A stretch of 62,438 nucleotides of DNA from Litchfieldia stipae (GCF_014837155.1 NZ_JACYHA010000021.1:1-62438), one strand, 5' to 3'. Numbered from the stretch's first letter, positions 47,091 to 59,095 are shown. Notes: generated by a model from the letters alone, not told the origin. Numbers and translations: made by a program.

Positions 47091-47507
47091 TTATTTATTG
47101 AATGATTGATCGATATAGTGAAATGATGCGTTGATGATTTCTTCTAATCGGTCTTTATTTTTATGCAAATGATGATGCCCTATTAGTGCTTCAAAGGATG
47201 TACTATACCTGTAGGTTTGTACATCCGTATTTTTAGGAACAGTACCACTTTTCGCATTTCTTCCTCTTCTTAGTACACCCTCTTCTTCCTCAGTAAAGAA
47301 ATCAAGCGAGTATAAGTGGTGCAAAATGCTGGCTTGAGCTTTTGCTGACACATACCCCTTCGCAATTTTGTGCAATTGATTTGGTCTCACTGCACCATTG
47401 CTAAGGATATGATGTCTGACGTACATTTCATAGACCCCGTCGCCCATATAAGCAAGAGCTAAGCTATTTAATTGGTTCACATCAATGGTTGATGAATCAA
47501 GTAACAT
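47091..47507 (-). CDS. mrnC: Mini-ribonuclease III
   Basis: A 138-residue RNase III catalytic domain without a dsRNA-binding domain; in B. subtilis it matures 23S rRNA ends. The signature [18 protein letters not shown] carries the catalytic acids. The ATG at 47507 overlaps the cysS stop by one base (TAATG) with GAGGG upstream; the extension to 47525 is rejected. Confidence 0.94.
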   Translation of the reverse strand: MLLDSSTIDVNQLNSLALAYMGDGVYEMYVRHHILSNGAVRPNQLHKIAKGYVSAKAQASILHHLYSLDFFTEEEEGVLRRGRNAKSGTVPKNTDVQTYRYSTSFEALIGHHHLHKNKDRLEEIINASFHYIDQSFNK

Positions 47508-48910
47508 TAGGACCCTCTTTTCCAACGAGTACCTTGCGGGGTATCTTCAAGGATGATATTCATTTCTTTTAGCTGATCGCGGATTTGATCTGACAGGGCA
47601 AAATCACGATTTTTTCTCGCTTCAATTCTTTTTTGAATAAGCTCTTCAATCTCCTCATCAAGTAAGCCCTCTTCATTGCTCAGCTTCAATCCTAGGACTT
47701 GGAAAAATTCTTCAAACTGATTCATGAAGTGCTCAATAACCTCAACAGACGTGTTCTTCAATTGAAGATAATAATTCGCTTGCTTAGACAACTCAAATAG
47801 AACTGACACAGCATTTGCCGTATTGAAATCATCATCCATCGCGATGATAAATTCTTCTCTTAGAGAATTGATGGTATTAATCCACTCTTGGTCATCATTT
47901 GTTAGATTTGTGCTGCTTTCTTTACGGTGCTTTAAGTTGTCGTATGAGGTTTTAATACGTTCAAACCCCTTATTCGTACTTTCTAACAATTCTTCATTGT
48001 AGTTAATTGGATGTCTGTAATGAACAGATAACATGAAGAATCGAATTAACTGTGGGTCATGCTGCTTGATAATATCATGGACCAAAATAAAGTTACCGAG
48101 TGATTTAGACATTTTTTCATTATCTATATTAATATACCCGTTATGCATCCAATAATTAGCAAATGATTTCTCGCTAATTGCTTCTGATTGTGCAATTTCG
48201 TTCTCATGGTGCGGGAACGCTAAATCCTGTCCACCAGCATGGATATCAATGGTATCACCTAGGTATTTCTTTGCCATCGCTGAGCACTCAATATGCCAAC
48301 CTGGTCTTCCTTCGCCCCAAGGACTTTGCCAAGAAATTTCTCCTTCTTTGGCATTCTTCCATAGTACAAAATCAAGAGCATCTTCCTTTTTATCACCAAC
48401 ATCAATTCTTGCTCCTACCTTTAGTTCATCGATTGATTGATGTGATAGTTTCCCATACTCCTTAAACGACCTTGTACGGTAATAGACGTCACCACCCGCT
48501 TCATAGGCAAATCCTTTGTCGATAAGAGCCTGTATAAACTCAATGATAATATCAATATTTTCTGTAACTCGAGGATGTACAGTTGCTTCCTTACACCCTA
48601 GTGACGAAACATCCTCATGATATGCTTCAATGAAACGATCAGCTATAACAGGTACTTCCTCACCTAATTCATTTGCTGCTCTAATTAATTTATCGTCTAC
48701 ATCCGTAAAGTTTGATACATAGTTCACCTCATACCCGCGAAATTCTAAGTAACGACGAACCGTATCAAAAACAATCGCAGGTCTGGCATTCCCGATATGA
48801 ATATAGTTATAGACAGTAGGACCGCACACATACATTTTCACCTTATTTTCTTCTATCGGTGTAAACACTTCTTTTTTTCTAGTTAAAGTATTATATATTT
48901 GAATGGACAT
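47507..48910 (-). CDS. cysS: Cysteinyl-tRNA synthetase
   Basis: A 467-residue class I synthetase: zinc ligands include CGPTVYN (about 29-35), ECSAM and HHENE, the HIGH motif is YIHIGNAR, and KMSKS is [10 protein letters not shown] (about 267-276). It overlaps cysE by 20 bp; both lie behind the Cys T-box, so cysteine synthesis and charging are controlled together. Confidence 0.97.
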   Translation of the reverse strand: MSIQIYNTLTRKKEVFTPIEENKVKMYVCGPTVYNYIHIGNARPAIVFDTVRRYLEFRGYEVNYVSNFTDVDDKLIRAANELGEEVPVIADRFIEAYHEDVSSLGCKEATVHPRVTENIDIIIEFIQALIDKGFAYEAGGDVYYRTRSFKEYGKLSHQSIDELKVGARIDVGDKKEDALDFVLWKNAKEGEISWQSPWGEGRPGWHIECSAMAKKYLGDTIDIHAGGQDLAFPHHENEIAQSEAISEKSFANYWMHNGYINIDNEKMSKSLGNFILVHDIIKQHDPQLIRFFMLSVHYRHPINYNEELLESTNKGFERIKTSYDNLKHRKESSTNLTNDDQEWINTINSLREEFIIAMDDDFNTANAVSVLFELSKQANYYLQLKNTSVEVIEHFMNQFEEFFQVLGLKLSNEEGLLDEEIEELIQKRIEARKNRDFALSDQIRDQLKEMNIILEDTPQGTRWKRGS

Positions 48911-49544
48911 TGCTATTTTCTCCTTTCTTTAGCTCTTCCTTTAGTTTCCCAACTTCAAGCTCAAGCTCCTTAATCCGATCAGCAATTGGATCTGGTACAT
49001 CACAATGATTTAATCGATTGACTTTAATTCCATTTTGAATAACTACTCTACCTTTAATTCCGACTACTGTTGAGTTAGGGGGAACATCATTTAAGACCAC
49101 AGCTCCCGCTCCCACCTTTGAATTTTCACCAATTGTGATAGAACCTAATACCTTTGCTCCAGTAGCAATAAGGGCATTGTCTTTAATTGTCGGGTGTCGC
49201 TTTCCTCTCTCTTTCCCCGTACCACCTAAAGTAACTCCTTGGAAAACTGTTACATTGTCGCCAATCTCACATGTCTCCCCAATGACCACACCCATTCCAT
49301 GGTCAATAAAAAATCTTCGCCCAATCTTCGCCCCAGGATGAATCTCAATCCCAGTGAACAATCGACTAATTTGTGATACCACTCGGGCTAAGAAAAACAA
49401 TTTCCGCTTATATAGACCATGCGCAATCCGATGATTCCATATGGCATGTAAGCCTGAATAGGTCAAAATCACTTCAATACGAGTTCTTGCTGCAGGATCC
49501 TGTTCAAATACAACTTCTATATCTTCTTTTATCCTACGAAACAT
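48891..49544 (-). CDS. cysE: Serine O-acetyltransferase
   Basis: Makes O-acetylserine, the precursor of cysteine. The 217-residue enzyme has left-handed beta-helix hexapeptide repeats ([39 protein letters not shown]). The ATG at 49544 matches B. subtilis CysE and has GGGGAG 8 bases upstream; a GTG at 49553 overlaps it. It is the first gene behind a T-box. Confidence 0.96.
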   Translation of the reverse strand: MFRRIKEDIEVVFEQDPAARTRIEVILTYSGLHAIWNHRIAHGLYKRKLFFLARVVSQISRLFTGIEIHPGAKIGRRFFIDHGMGVVIGETCEIGDNVTVFQGVTLGGTGKERGKRHPTIKDNALIATGAKVLGSITIGENSKVGAGAVVLNDVPPNSTVVGIKGRVVIQNGIKVNRLNHCDVPDPIADRIKELELEVGKLKEELKKGENSNVHSNI

Positions 49545-49591
49545 GTTCTCCACTCCCCTTTAGAATGGTATTATTTTCCCCTTTTCCCCTC

Positions 49592-49852
49592 AAAAAAAAA
49601 AAAAAAACGCCTCTGTGTATAAACACAGAGACGTTTTCACGCGGTTCCACTCTGTTTAGGAACCCTCTAATTAGCGATTCCTCAACTTTAACTCACTTAA
49701 CGGCGAGCAGCCGCCTTTGCCTACTAATACACTCGTATGTTCAACAAAAGACTCAAAGGTGCATTTCAAAAAACATTCCACTTAAACCACTTTCAGCCGG
49801 CGATGGTTCTCTCTAATAAGCAAATGCTTTCTTACTCTCCTTCTCAACATTT
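49592..49852 (-). promoter_or_regulatory. Cys T-box riboswitch upstream of cysE-cysS
   Basis: The antiterminator T-box sequence AGAGTGGAACCGCG (49639-49652) is followed by a strong terminator (ACGTCTCTGTGT pairing with ACACAGAGGCGT, 49606-49633, then T15). The likely specifier codon is TGC (49761-49763) in the context AAATGCACC, matching tRNA-Cys. The Stem I start, with GAGAGTAAG, is placed approximately. Uncharged tRNA-Cys would allow expression of cysE-cysS. Its upstream promoter was not assigned in the AT-rich 49853-49950 segment. Confidence 0.93.
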
Positions 49853-49950
49853 TCTGCTATTTAATTATTATATTAACCTTAATTATTTGAACTTATTCTT
49901 ACGTAAACATTACTAATCATAGTTAACTATATTACATTTAAGTCAAAATG

Positions 49951-51408
49951 TTAACTAAAAATATTTTCAATTCGATTCACTACAGTTTCTAGGCCTAACA
50001 AATGGATTGCTTTTGGTAGATCTGGACCATGAGTTTGGCCAGTTGTAGCTACCCGAATAGGCATAAATAGTTTTTTCCCTTTTTGCCCAGTTGCCTTTTG
50101 AACTGCCTTCATTGCTGCTTTGATATCCTCCGCAGTAAATGCTTCAAGACTCTTTAGCTCATTCACAAACGCCTTAAGTACCTCTTCTACTTGCTCCTCT
50201 GATAAGACTTCTTTCGCCTCATCATCATAGCTTAGCTCATCCTTGAAGAAAAGTTCCGTTAGCTCAACAATCTCTGCTCCGTAATTCATCTTCTCTTGAT
50301 GTAGTAAAATTAATTCCTTTACCCATTCCTTCTTATCAGCTGTCATATCCTGACCCACACGGCCGGCAGAGATAAGATGTGGTAAGGAGATGTCAACTAA
50401 CTTATCCGCATCCACTGTTTTAATATATTGATTATTCATCCACTTTAATTTATGTGTATCAAATACCGCAGGCGACTTTGATAATCGATTTGCATCAAAA
50501 ATATCAATAAATTGATCCTTTGTATAAATTTCTTCTTCTCCAGATGGAGACCAGCCTAATAAAGCAATGAAGTTAAAGAGCGCTTCTGGTAAGTAGCCTA
50601 ATTCCTCATACTGCTCAATAAATTGAATAATAGACTCATCTCTTTTACTTAATTTCTTACGGCTTTCGTTAACAATGAGAGTCATATGGCCAAATGTCGG
50701 AACTTCCCAACCAAATGCTTCATAGATCATCATTTGCTTTGGTGTATTTGAGATATGATCCTCTCCACGTAGAACATGAGTGATCTTCATTAAATGATCA
50801 TCGATGGCTACAGCAAAATTATAAGTTGGCGTTCCATCCTTTTTGACGATGACATAGTCGCCAATCCCTTCAGATTCAAACGAAATTTCGCCTTTTACCA
50901 TATCATTGAATGAATACACTTTGTTTTCTTCTACTTTGAAACGAATACTTGGTAATCTACCTTCTTTTTCAAATGCTAGTTGCTCTTCTGCCGTAAGATT
51001 ACGGTGTTTACCAGAGTAACGAGGCATTTCTCCTTTTGCAATTTGCTCTTCACGCTCTTGCTCAATTTCTTCTTCTGTGCAATAGCATTTATAAGCTAGT
51101 CCTTTTTCAAGAAGCTCTTCATAATATTTCTTATAGATCTCATTACGCTCAGATTGACGATATGGACCATATTCTCCACCTACATCTGTACTCTCATCCC
51201 AATCAATGCCTAGCCATTTCAAGTACTTTAATTGACTCTCTTCGCCACCAGCGATATTACGCTTCTTATCTGTATCTTCGATTCGAATGATAAATTTACC
51301 ATTCTGATTTCTAGCAAATAAATAATTGAATAAAGCAGTTCTAGCGTTACCAATATGTAAATGTCCTGTTGGACTTGGTGCATAACGGACTCTCACTTCT
51401 TGAGTCAT
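49951..51408 (-). CDS. gltX: Glutamyl-tRNA synthetase
   Basis: A 485-residue class I synthetase with HIGH (GHLHIGNAR, about 15-23) and KMSKS as KLSKRDE (about 253). Bacillaceae use it to charge both tRNA-Glu and tRNA-Gln, the latter being amidated later by GatCAB. The zinc region [11 protein letters not shown] is present (about 108-118). GGAGGG precedes the ATG. Confidence 0.96.
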   Translation of the reverse strand: MTQEVRVRYAPSPTGHLHIGNARTALFNYLFARNQNGKFIIRIEDTDKKRNIAGGEESQLKYLKWLGIDWDESTDVGGEYGPYRQSERNEIYKKYYEELLEKGLAYKCYCTEEEIEQEREEQIAKGEMPRYSGKHRNLTAEEQLAFEKEGRLPSIRFKVEENKVYSFNDMVKGEISFESEGIGDYVIVKKDGTPTYNFAVAIDDHLMKITHVLRGEDHISNTPKQMMIYEAFGWEVPTFGHMTLIVNESRKKLSKRDESIIQFIEQYEELGYLPEALFNFIALLGWSPSGEEEIYTKDQFIDIFDANRLSKSPAVFDTHKLKWMNNQYIKTVDADKLVDISLPHLISAGRVGQDMTADKKEWVKELILLHQEKMNYGAEIVELTELFFKDELSYDDEAKEVLSEEQVEEVLKAFVNELKSLEAFTAEDIKAAMKAVQKATGQKGKKLFMPIRVATTGQTHGPDLPKAIHLLGLETVVNRIENIFS

Positions 51409-51426
51409 TTGTATCCCTCCATGATA

Positions 51427-51906
51427 TTATTTACTTTTCATTAAGAGGACTGTTGCTTGTGCAGCAATTCCTTCCTCACGACCTGTAAATCCTAATTTTT
51501 CTGTTGTTGTTGCTTTTACATTTACTTGAGAAGGATCTGCTTCTAGTAATTCAGCAACCCGCTCCTGCATTTGACCAATATATGGCGCCATCTTCGGTTT
51601 TTGTGCAATGATGGTGCAATCAATATTTCCTAAGGAATACCCTTCCTCTTTAATAAGATTCCATACATGTGTCAATAGCTTGGCTGAATCAGCATCTTTA
51701 AATGCTGGATCAGTATCTGGGAAATGCTTCCCGATATCACCTGCAGCAATCGCTCCAAGGCAGGCATCTGCAATCGTATGTAATAGTACATCAGCATCAG
51801 AGTGACCTAATAATCCCTTTTCAAAAGGAATCTCAATTCCCCCGATGATTAACGGTCTTCCTTCAACTAATTGATGAACATCATAGCCTTGTCCAATTCG
51901 AAACAT
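51427..51906 (-). CDS. ispF: 2-C-methyl-D-erythritol 2,4-cyclodiphosphate synthase
   Basis: Non-mevalonate isoprenoid enzyme of 159 residues with metal ligands in GYDVHQL (Asp8, His10) and the [11 protein letters not shown] segment, plus [16 protein letters not shown] at the C-terminus. It lies 16 bp after ispD and 18 bp before gltX. Confidence 0.97.
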   Translation of the reverse strand: MFRIGQGYDVHQLVEGRPLIIGGIEIPFEKGLLGHSDADVLLHTIADACLGAIAAGDIGKHFPDTDPAFKDADSAKLLTHVWNLIKEEGYSLGNIDCTIIAQKPKMAPYIGQMQERVAELLEADPSQVNVKATTTEKLGFTGREEGIAAQATVLLMKSK

Positions 51907-51922
51907 ACGTTCATCTCCTCTT

Positions 51923-52612
51923 TTATTGGTTACTCCAGTTTGCTAGAATAGCCTCTGCAAACAGTAAATCTTCAGGAGTTGTTAACTTTATATTCTTATA
52001 ATCACTTTCAACAATATACACATTTTTTCCTAAACGTTCAACTAAACTTGCATCATCAGTCCCAAGAAAGCCTTCTTCTCTTGCCTTTTGGTGGGCATCA
52101 ATAAGGATATCAACCTGGAATGCTTGTGGAGTTTGAATAGACCAAACATTCGTTCTGTCTATCGTGTTTTTGACAGCTAATTGGTCATCGACTTGCTTAA
52201 TCGTATCCTTAACAGGAACGGCTAAGATTGCTCCACTACTGGACTTTGCTTGCTCTATAAGCTGATGAATAGTTGGAATCCTTACAAATGGCCTTGCTCC
52301 ATCATGTACTAGAACAATCTCCGTGTTACCGATTGCCTTTAATCCATTATACACACTATCCTGTCTTTCCTTCCCGCCAAACACAATCCTTTTTACTTTT
52401 TTTATCTCATATTTCTTTAACAATTCATTTATCTGCTCGGATTCGATTGGATTGATGACTAAAATAATCCCAGCACATTGATCATCCTCTTCAAACACCC
52501 TCAACGTATGTATAATAAGCGGAATCGATTTGATCGTCACAAACTGCTTGTTCTTTCCCGCATTCATTCTTTTTCCCTGCCCTGCAGCAAGAATAATAAT
52601 TTCATATGGCAA
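51923..52612 (-). CDS. ispD: 2-C-methyl-D-erythritol 4-phosphate cytidylyltransferase
   Basis: The 229-residue enzyme makes CDP-methylerythritol. The nucleotide-binding motif [10 protein letters not shown] begins near residue 7; [11 protein letters not shown] and GTDDASLVE follow. A TTG at 52612 is chosen because GAGGTGA lies 8 bases upstream and the length then fits the family; a GTG at 52624 overlaps that site. It is preceded by an unusual structured leader. Confidence 0.93.
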   Translation of the reverse strand: MPYEIIILAAGQGKRMNAGKNKQFVTIKSIPLIIHTLRVFEEDDQCAGIILVINPIESEQINELLKKYEIKKVKRIVFGGKERQDSVYNGLKAIGNTEIVLVHDGARPFVRIPTIHQLIEQAKSSSGAILAVPVKDTIKQVDDQLAVKNTIDRTNVWSIQTPQAFQVDILIDAHQKAREEGFLGTDDASLVERLGKNVYIVESDYKNIKLTTPEDLLFAEAILANWSNQ

Positions 52613-52654
52613 TTTATTATTCACCTCATTGTCAAATCAGACTCTCTCTAAATC

Positions 52655-52743
52655 AAAAAAAAGAGGCTTGCAACTGATAGATATCCCGGCTTTTCCTCCT
52701 CAGTTTTAAAACTAAGAACTTGCATACTAAGCCTACATCTATC
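52655..52743 (-). promoter_or_regulatory. Riboswitch-like structured leader with terminator before ispD
   Basis: On the minus strand, in order: GATAGAT (52737-52743), AGGCTT (52729-52734), GCAA (52720-52723), an inner hairpin CTTAGTT/AACTGAG (52699-52716), AAGCC (52688-52692), ATCTATC (52676-52682) and TTGCAAGCCT (52664-52673), then T8. GATAGAT/ATCTATC enclosing GGCTT/AAGCC and the inner hairpin make one fold. AGGCTT-GCAA with TTGCAAGCCT makes a terminator that crosses it. I recognise no known riboswitch class. It sits between yacL and ispD. Confidence 0.7.
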
Positions 52744-52762
52744 ATTCAAACCTCCAACAACA

Positions 52763-53851
52763 CTATAATGCTTTTTCTAATAGCTTGGGTTTTGCAAAGA
52801 TCATTCTACCTGCAGATGTTTGTAGCACACTTGTTACTAATACATCGATATGCTTGCCGATATAATCTCTTCCATCCTCAACAACAATCATTGTTCCGTC
52901 ATCAAGATATGCAATCCCTTGATTATGCTCTTTCCCATCCTTAATAACTTGAACCTTCATCTCTTCACCAGGAAGGACTACTGGTTTCACTGCATTTGCT
53001 AAATCGTTTATATTTAAAACCGCGACATTTTGCAATTCACATACTTTGTTTAAGTTAAAGTCATTGGTTACAACGACACCCATCGTTAGCTTCGCTAGCT
53101 TCACTAGTTTGCTATCGACTTCTTGAATCTCTTCAAAGTCACCTTCATAAATTTCAACCTTGATTGCTAGTTCCTTTTGGATTCGATTTAAGATGTCAAG
53201 ACCACGTCTTCCTCTGTTTCTCTTAAGAACATCTGATGAATCAGCTATATGCTGAAGCTCTTCAAGCACGAATTGAGGTATAACAATGGTTCCTTCTAAG
53301 AATCCTGTTTGGCAAATATCAGCGATCCGTCCATCTATAATAACACTAGTATCTAGAATTTTTAATTTCTTACTAATAGGCTCAATTTCTTCTTCCTCAT
53401 GACCCTTTTTCTTACTCTTGTTGATTGAAAACAAGTTCACTAACTCATCCCTTTTTCTAAATCCTACTTGGAATCCAAGGTATCCTAATAATAAAGTGAC
53501 GAAGATAGGAATGACTGTGTTAACAACAATCCATTGTATTTGCCCTAATGGGATCACAATTAAAAACGCAACAATGAGTCCAATTATTAGTCCCAAACTA
53601 CCGAATATTACATCTGTAATCGGCGCTTTAATAAGTGTATCTTCTAGCCATTTAATTAAACCTACAATGTAATCAACTAACCAAAAAGTAGTAAGAAATA
53701 AGATAATTGCACCTAATACAGCCAGTGTGTATGGTTTATCTAAAAAAGGAACGTCTCCGATATTTAATAAGTCAAGAAGCTCTGGTATAAAGAAAATTCC
53801 AAGAGTACCTCCGACTATTAGAAAAAAGATATGAACTATACGCTTTAACAT
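52763..53851 (-). CDS. yacL: YacL, PIN/TRAM-domain membrane protein
   Basis: A 362-residue protein with four N-terminal transmembrane helices (about 1-115), a PIN-type nuclease domain ([29 protein letters not shown]) and a C-terminal TRAM domain. The function is not established; RNA cleavage is inferred from the PIN acids. It follows disA by 190 bp with a terminator between, and has GAGGAGGTGAAGG upstream. Confidence 0.9.
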   Translation of the reverse strand: MLKRIVHIFFLIVGGTLGIFFIPELLDLLNIGDVPFLDKPYTLAVLGAIILFLTTFWLVDYIVGLIKWLEDTLIKAPITDVIFGSLGLIIGLIVAFLIVIPLGQIQWIVVNTVIPIFVTLLLGYLGFQVGFRKRDELVNLFSINKSKKKGHEEEEIEPISKKLKILDTSVIIDGRIADICQTGFLEGTIVIPQFVLEELQHIADSSDVLKRNRGRRGLDILNRIQKELAIKVEIYEGDFEEIQEVDSKLVKLAKLTMGVVVTNDFNLNKVCELQNVAVLNINDLANAVKPVVLPGEEMKVQVIKDGKEHNQGIAYLDDGTMIVVEDGRDYIGKHIDVLVTSVLQTSAGRMIFAKPKLLEKAL

Positions 53852-53961
53852 TCCTTCACCTCCTCATAATCATTATAAACACTTTATACTAATTGAAACC
53901 TACATTAAATAGTTTTTTTAAAATGTAAAGGTAATGACATGTACGTGTAAAAAAGCAAAAT

Positions 53962-53999
53962 AGATAAAATAAAGATTATCATTGTAAAAAATGATAGTC
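53962..53999 (-). terminator. Terminator-like hairpin between disA and yacL
   Basis: On the minus strand GACTATCATT and AATGATAATC form a 10-bp stem with one mismatch around TTTTAC, followed by TTTATTTTATC. It would separate radA-disA from yacL. Confidence 0.6.
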
Positions 54000-54041
54000 A
54001 AACCAAAAATGGTATATTTTTGAAATTCATATCTTACTCTA

Positions 54042-55121
54042 CTATACGTCCCTGTCAATTGTTAGTTGTCTTCTAATATTCATTAATCCTGATTTTATTT
54101 TTCTTGCACGGACTTCACCTATCCCTTCTACTACATCTAAGTCTTCTACGGATGAAGTTAAAATATGTTTCAAATGATTGAAATGATTTATGACATTTTC
54201 GATAATATGAGTCGGAAGTCTTGGTATTTTATGAAGAACTCGGTACCCCCTCGGACAAACAATTTCATCCACATTTGTATTAGGAGAGTATCCCAATAAC
54301 TTTAATAGAATCGAATCATCAAGAAGCTCTTGATTTGATAAGGACTGTAATTGCCCAAGAATTGTATAAGGTTCAGTTAGTTCCGCTTTCGCATAATCTT
54401 TAATAATATGAGCTGCCTCTTCTTCTATACTAACGAGTAACTCTCTTAATTGTAGTCTTAATAATCGACCTTCTGTTCCTAGTTCATTAATATAGCCAAG
54501 GATTTCACTCTTAATTCGAACGACCATTTCGATTCGATGAATTACAAGTAATACTTCCTGAATCGTGACTAGATTCTCAAATTCTAAGACACTAAGGTCT
54601 GTAATGGATTGCATAAGAACTGACTTATATTTATCAAGTGTTTGAATCGCTTGGTTTCCTTTTGTAAGGATGACTCCAATATCCTTTAGAACATATCTTA
54701 AATCACCTTTGTATAAAGTGATTACATTCCTTCTTTGTGAAATGGCAATAACTAAGCTACTCGTTTGCCTGGCTACCCTTTCCGCTGTTCGATGCCTCAT
54801 ACCTGTCTCAGAAGAGAAGGTGGTTGGATCAGGCATTAGTTGTGCATTAGAAATAAGAATGTTCTTTCCCTCATTATCTAATACAATCGCTCCATCCATT
54901 TTTGCTAATTCATAAAGAGAAGCTGGTGAAAATTTACAATCAATTCGAAATCCACCATCCACAATACGTTCCATCGAGGCATTATATCCAACGACAATAA
55001 GTCCACCTGTCTTTGCACTTAAAACATTTTCAATTCCTTCACGTAATGGTGTTCCTGGAGCAACGAACTTCAAAATTTGAGCTAAACTTTGCTCATGATG
55101 TATAATTTCATCCATTTTCAT
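54042..55121 (-). CDS. disA: DNA integrity scanning diadenylate cyclase DisA
   Basis: Makes c-di-AMP from ATP and scans DNA for branched structures. The 359-residue protein has the DAC domain with DGAIVL (about 75-80) and [10 protein letters not shown] (about 107-116), a helical linker, and a C-terminal HhH domain ([13 protein letters not shown]). It overlaps radA by 4 bp (ATGA), as in B. subtilis. Confidence 0.97.
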   Translation of the reverse strand: MKMDEIIHHEQSLAQILKFVAPGTPLREGIENVLSAKTGGLIVVGYNASMERIVDGGFRIDCKFSPASLYELAKMDGAIVLDNEGKNILISNAQLMPDPTTFSSETGMRHRTAERVARQTSSLVIAISQRRNVITLYKGDLRYVLKDIGVILTKGNQAIQTLDKYKSVLMQSITDLSVLEFENLVTIQEVLLVIHRIEMVVRIKSEILGYINELGTEGRLLRLQLRELLVSIEEEAAHIIKDYAKAELTEPYTILGQLQSLSNQELLDDSILLKLLGYSPNTNVDEIVCPRGYRVLHKIPRLPTHIIENVINHFNHLKHILTSSVEDLDVVEGIGEVRARKIKSGLMNIRRQLTIDRDV

Positions 55122-56488
55122 CCCCCTAGTGCATGTTTAAGCGCCTGCCTAACATCTGAAACTCCTACAATTTCAATTCCTTTTGGTACACTCCAGCCTC
55201 CGATGTTTCTCTCTGGTATAATCACACGTTTGAATCCTAGCTTAGCTGCTTCTTGGACTCTTTGTTCAATTCTAGACACTCTTCTTACCTCACCCGTTAA
55301 ACCAACCTCTCCAACAAACACATCTGTTGCCCCAGTCGGTTTGTCTCTGAAGCTTGAAGCAATACTAATAGCTACCGCTAAATCAATCGCAGGTTCATCG
55401 AGCTTAACCCCTCCTGCAACCTTTAAATAGGCGTCTTGGTTTTGTAACAACAGTCCGACCCTTTTTTCTAATACTGCCATTAACAGGGATACCCTGTTTT
55501 GATCAATCCCTGTAGCCATTCGGCGTGGATTACCGAAGCTTGTTGGTGAAATGAGGGCCTGAATTTCAACTAATACTGGACGTGTCCCCTCCATCGAGGC
55601 AACCACCGTCGAACCCGCTGCTCCTTGTGAACGTTCTTCTAAAAAAATCTCGGACGGATTAGCCACTTCATCTAGTCCAGATTCCTTCATTTCGAAAATA
55701 CCCATTTCATTTGTTGAACCAAATCGGTTCTTAACCGCTCTCAAAATTCGATACGTATGGTGACGTTCACCTTCAAAATACAATACCGTATCAACCATAT
55801 GCTCTAAAAGTCTCGGACCTGCAATCGACCCTTCCTTCGTTACATGCCCAACAATAAAGATAGCAATGCCCTTGGTCTTTGCAATTCTCATCAATTCAGA
55901 AGTACACTCCCTAACTTGAGACACACTTCCTGGGGCTGAATTGATGGAAGAATGATACATCGTTTGGATTGAATCAACCACAACAAATGCTGGATCTAAT
56001 TCGTTAATAGATTGTGAGATATGCTCCAAATCTGTCTCAGACAAGACAAATAATTCCTTCGAAGTGACGCCAAGTCGATCAGACCGTAGCTTTGTTTGCT
56101 TCACTGATTCCTCACCTGAAATATATAGCACTCGATTTCCCTTAGCCAATTGTGCTGACACCTGAAGAAGCAATGTGGATTTTCCAATTCCAGGATCTCC
56201 ACCTATAAGTACAAGTGATCCTCGGACAATTCCTCCCCCTAGAACTCGGTCAAACTCCTTGCTTTCGGTATACATTCTGGGCTCACTGATGGTTTCAATT
56301 GAGGTGATTGGTGAAGGTTTACTTAGTACCGTTGAGGCTGAATGATTAAATGCACCTCTTCGTGCCGTTGTTTGTTCAATTTCTTCAACTAATGTATTCC
56401 ATGCGCTACAGCCAGGGCATTTCCCCATCCATTTTGGAGATTCATAGCCGCAAGTTTGGCATGTGAACTTTGTTTTCTTTTTTGCCAT
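55118..56488 (-). CDS. radA: DNA repair protein RadA (Sms)
   Basis: A 456-residue branch-migration helicase. It has an N-terminal C4 zinc motif ([18 protein letters not shown]), Walker [11 protein letters not shown], the KNRFG motif and a Lon-like C-terminal domain. The ATG at 56488 ([10 protein letters not shown]) has AGAGG about 10 bases upstream; the frame extends further without support. It is coupled to disA. Confidence 0.96.
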   Translation of the reverse strand: MAKKKTKFTCQTCGYESPKWMGKCPGCSAWNTLVEEIEQTTARRGAFNHSASTVLSKPSPITSIETISEPRMYTESKEFDRVLGGGIVRGSLVLIGGDPGIGKSTLLLQVSAQLAKGNRVLYISGEESVKQTKLRSDRLGVTSKELFVLSETDLEHISQSINELDPAFVVVDSIQTMYHSSINSAPGSVSQVRECTSELMRIAKTKGIAIFIVGHVTKEGSIAGPRLLEHMVDTVLYFEGERHHTYRILRAVKNRFGSTNEMGIFEMKESGLDEVANPSEIFLEERSQGAAGSTVVASMEGTRPVLVEIQALISPTSFGNPRRMATGIDQNRVSLLMAVLEKRVGLLLQNQDAYLKVAGGVKLDEPAIDLAVAISIASSFRDKPTGATDVFVGEVGLTGEVRRVSRIEQRVQEAAKLGFKRVIIPERNIGGWSVPKGIEIVGVSDVRQALKHALGG

Positions 56489-56550
56489 AATAAAAATACC
56501 TCTCTTATAAGAATACCTATGTAATGATTGAATTATGAACAATTTTAATA

Positions 56551-56641
56551 AAAAGGAAGCTGACCATTCGTTCTTAGCACCACTTCTCCCCCAGTCAACC
56601 TATGAGATAAGTGGTGCCCAAACTAAATTCAGGGTCAGCCT
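56551..56641 (-). terminator. Nested branched terminator-like structure after clpC
   Basis: On the minus strand an outer stem AGGCTGACC/GGTCAGCT (56558-56565 with 56633-56641) encloses a perfect inner stem GCACCACTT/AAGTGGTGC (56577-56585 with 56609-56617). CTTCCTTTTTATT follows the outer stem. It most likely ends the ctsR-clpC operon, but is larger and more complex than a usual terminator. Confidence 0.75.
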
Positions 56642-56653
56642 AATTGTCATTGA

Positions 56654-59095
56654 TTATAATTGATTTACTTTTTCCGCAAGCTTAACAACAAATTCTCCAT
56701 TTTCGATATCCATGATGATATGTTGTCCTTTTTCTATTGAACCCTTTAAAAGTTCCTCAGAAAGCTTATCTTCAATTTGCTTCTGGATAGCTCTTCTTAA
56801 TGGACGAGCTCCATACTCTGGATCATAACCTTCTTCAGCAATTTTCTCCTTCGCTGCGTCAGTAATTTCTAATTCTAAATCTTGCTCTTGTAGACGCTTT
56901 GTAAGCTGATTAGCCATAAGCGTAACAATTTCTTTTAAATGCTTCTTCTCTAGCGAATGGAAGACGATAATTTCATCAATACGATTTAAGAACTCTGGAC
57001 GGAATGCTTTCTTAAGTGCATCCATTACCTTGCCCTTCATATCCTTGTAGTCTCTTCCCTCATCTTGAACATTAAATCCTAAGTATTTATTACGTTTAAG
57101 CTCACTTGCACCGACGTTAGAGGTTAAGATTAAGATCGTATTTCTGAAATCAACTGTACGACCTCTTGAATCTGTTAAGCGACCATCCTCTAATACTTGT
57201 AATAAGATATTAAATACATCCGGATGAGCCTTTTCAATTTCATCTAATAAAACAACTGAATATGGCTTACGACGAACCTTTTCAGTTAATTGGCCACCTT
57301 CATCATACCCAACATACCCTGGAGGTGATCCAACTAGGCGTGATGTAGAATGCTTCTCCATGTACTCAGACATATCAATTCGAATCATCGCATCCTCATC
57401 ACCGAAGATTGATTCTGCTAAGGCTCTTGCCAATTCTGTTTTACCAACACCAGTTGGCCCTAAGAAAATAAATGAACCAATTGGTCGCTTTGGATCCTTA
57501 AGTCCTGCTCTAGCACGTCTCACTGCTTTAGAAACGGCTTTAACCGCCTCTTCTTGACCGATTACTCGTGAATGAAGAATTTCCTCCATATTCAGAAGCT
57601 TATCTGTTTCAGTTTGTGCAAGCTTAGACACCGGAATTCCGGTCCAGCTAGAAACCACCATTGCAATATCTTCTACTGTTACTTCTGAATTCTCTTGGCC
57701 TTGCTTTTCTTTCCATGACTTCTTCGTTTCTTCTAACTTCTCACGTAAACGTTGCTCACTATCTCTTAATGATGCAGCCTTTTCGAATTCTTGGCTTTGA
57801 ACTGCAGCATCTTTCTCTTTTCTAACCTCTTCTAGCTTTGCTTCAAGCTCTTTTAAGTTCGGTGGAGCTGTATAAGAACGTAAGCGCACTTTAGATCCAG
57901 CTTCATCGATCAAATCAATCGCTTTGTCAGGTAAGAAACGATCAGATATATAGCGATCTGATAATTTAACTGCTTGAACGATCGCTTCATCGATAATAGA
58001 TACTCTATGATGAGCCTCATAACGATCACGTAATCCTTGTAAAATTTGAATTGATTCTTCAATCGTTGGTTCATCAACCGTAATCGGCTGGAATCTTCGC
58101 TCTAAAGCAGCATCCTTTTCAATATATTTACGATACTCATCCAGAGTTGTCGCTCCAATACATTGTAGCTCTCCTCTTGCTAACGATGGTTTTAGAATAT
58201 TAGAAGCATCAATTGCTCCCTCTGCACCGCCAGCACCAATTAACGTATGAAGCTCATCAATAAACAAGATGATATTACCAGCTTGACGAATTTCATCCAT
58301 CACTTTTTTCAAGCGATCTTCGAATTCGCCGCGGTATTTAGTACCTGCAACAACCGTTCCCATATCTAATGTCATGACACGCTTATCACGTAATGTCTCT
58401 GGTACTTCATTATTAATAATTTGCTGTGCTAGGCCTTCAGCTATCGCTGTTTTCCCTACCCCTGGTTCCCCAATTAACACTGGATTGTTTTTTGTACGAC
58501 GGCTTAGTACCTCAATGACACGCTGAATTTCCTTACTACGTCCAATTACAGGATCTAAGCTACCTTCTCTAGCAATTGCCGTTAAATCACGTGCTAGACT
58601 ATCTAAAGTTGGTGTATTGGCACTAACAGTCCCACTACCTTGGTGACCTGAAGAAGATTCATTACTACCTAGTAATTGAAGCACCTGTTGACGTGCTTTG
58701 TTTAAGCTTACTCCAAGATTATTTAGAACACGAGCTGCAACACCCTCGCCTTCTCTAATTAACCCCAGTAAGATATGCTCAGTACCGACATAAGAATGAC
58801 CTAGCTTCCTAGCTTCATCCATTGAGAGCTCTATTACTTTTTTTGCTCGTGGTGTATAATGAATCGTTTGAGATGCATCATGTCCTCTTCCGATCAACGC
58901 TTCCACTTCTTTTTGGATTTTTTCAGGTCCTAAACCAAGTGCAACCAATGCTTTAGCAGCAATCCCTTCACCTTCACGGATTAATCCAAGTAGGATATGT
59001 TCAGTTCCAATATTATTATGTCCAAGGCGAACAGCCTCTTCTTGAGCTAATGCTAATACCTTCTGTGCTCGTTCAGTAAATCGTCCAAACATCAT
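56654..59095 (-). CDS. clpC: ATP-dependent Clp protease ATP-binding subunit ClpC
   Basis: The 813-residue AAA+ unfoldase of ClpCP, acting in stress proteolysis, competence and sporulation with adaptors such as McsB and MecA. It has two Clp_N repeats (about 1-145), AAA1 (GEPGVGKTA), a UVR-like/M region (about 420-470) and AAA2 ([14 protein letters not shown]), with a ClpP-binding VGF-type loop region near KYLGFNV. It overlaps mcsB by 4 bp. Confidence 0.98.
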   Translation of the reverse strand: MMFGRFTERAQKVLALAQEEAVRLGHNNIGTEHILLGLIREGEGIAAKALVALGLGPEKIQKEVEALIGRGHDASQTIHYTPRAKKVIELSMDEARKLGHSYVGTEHILLGLIREGEGVAARVLNNLGVSLNKARQQVLQLLGSNESSSGHQGSGTVSANTPTLDSLARDLTAIAREGSLDPVIGRSKEIQRVIEVLSRRTKNNPVLIGEPGVGKTAIAEGLAQQIINNEVPETLRDKRVMTLDMGTVVAGTKYRGEFEDRLKKVMDEIRQAGNIILFIDELHTLIGAGGAEGAIDASNILKPSLARGELQCIGATTLDEYRKYIEKDAALERRFQPITVDEPTIEESIQILQGLRDRYEAHHRVSIIDEAIVQAVKLSDRYISDRFLPDKAIDLIDEAGSKVRLRSYTAPPNLKELEAKLEEVRKEKDAAVQSQEFEKAASLRDSEQRLREKLEETKKSWKEKQGQENSEVTVEDIAMVVSSWTGIPVSKLAQTETDKLLNMEEILHSRVIGQEEAVKAVSKAVRRARAGLKDPKRPIGSFIFLGPTGVGKTELARALAESIFGDEDAMIRIDMSEYMEKHSTSRLVGSPPGYVGYDEGGQLTEKVRRKPYSVVLLDEIEKAHPDVFNILLQVLEDGRLTDSRGRTVDFRNTILILTSNVGASELKRNKYLGFNVQDEGRDYKDMKGKVMDALKKAFRPEFLNRIDEIIVFHSLEKKHLKEIVTLMANQLTKRLQEQDLELEITDAAKEKIAEEGYDPEYGARPLRRAIQKQIEDKLSEELLKGSIEKGQHIIMDIENGEFVVKLAEKVNQL

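Noticed and set aside
53962-53999. Fur box between disA and yacL
   Set aside because: ATCATT/AATGAT looks Fur-like at first sight, but only about 11 of 14 key positions at best can be matched in a poor register, and the downstream T-rich tract fits a terminator better.
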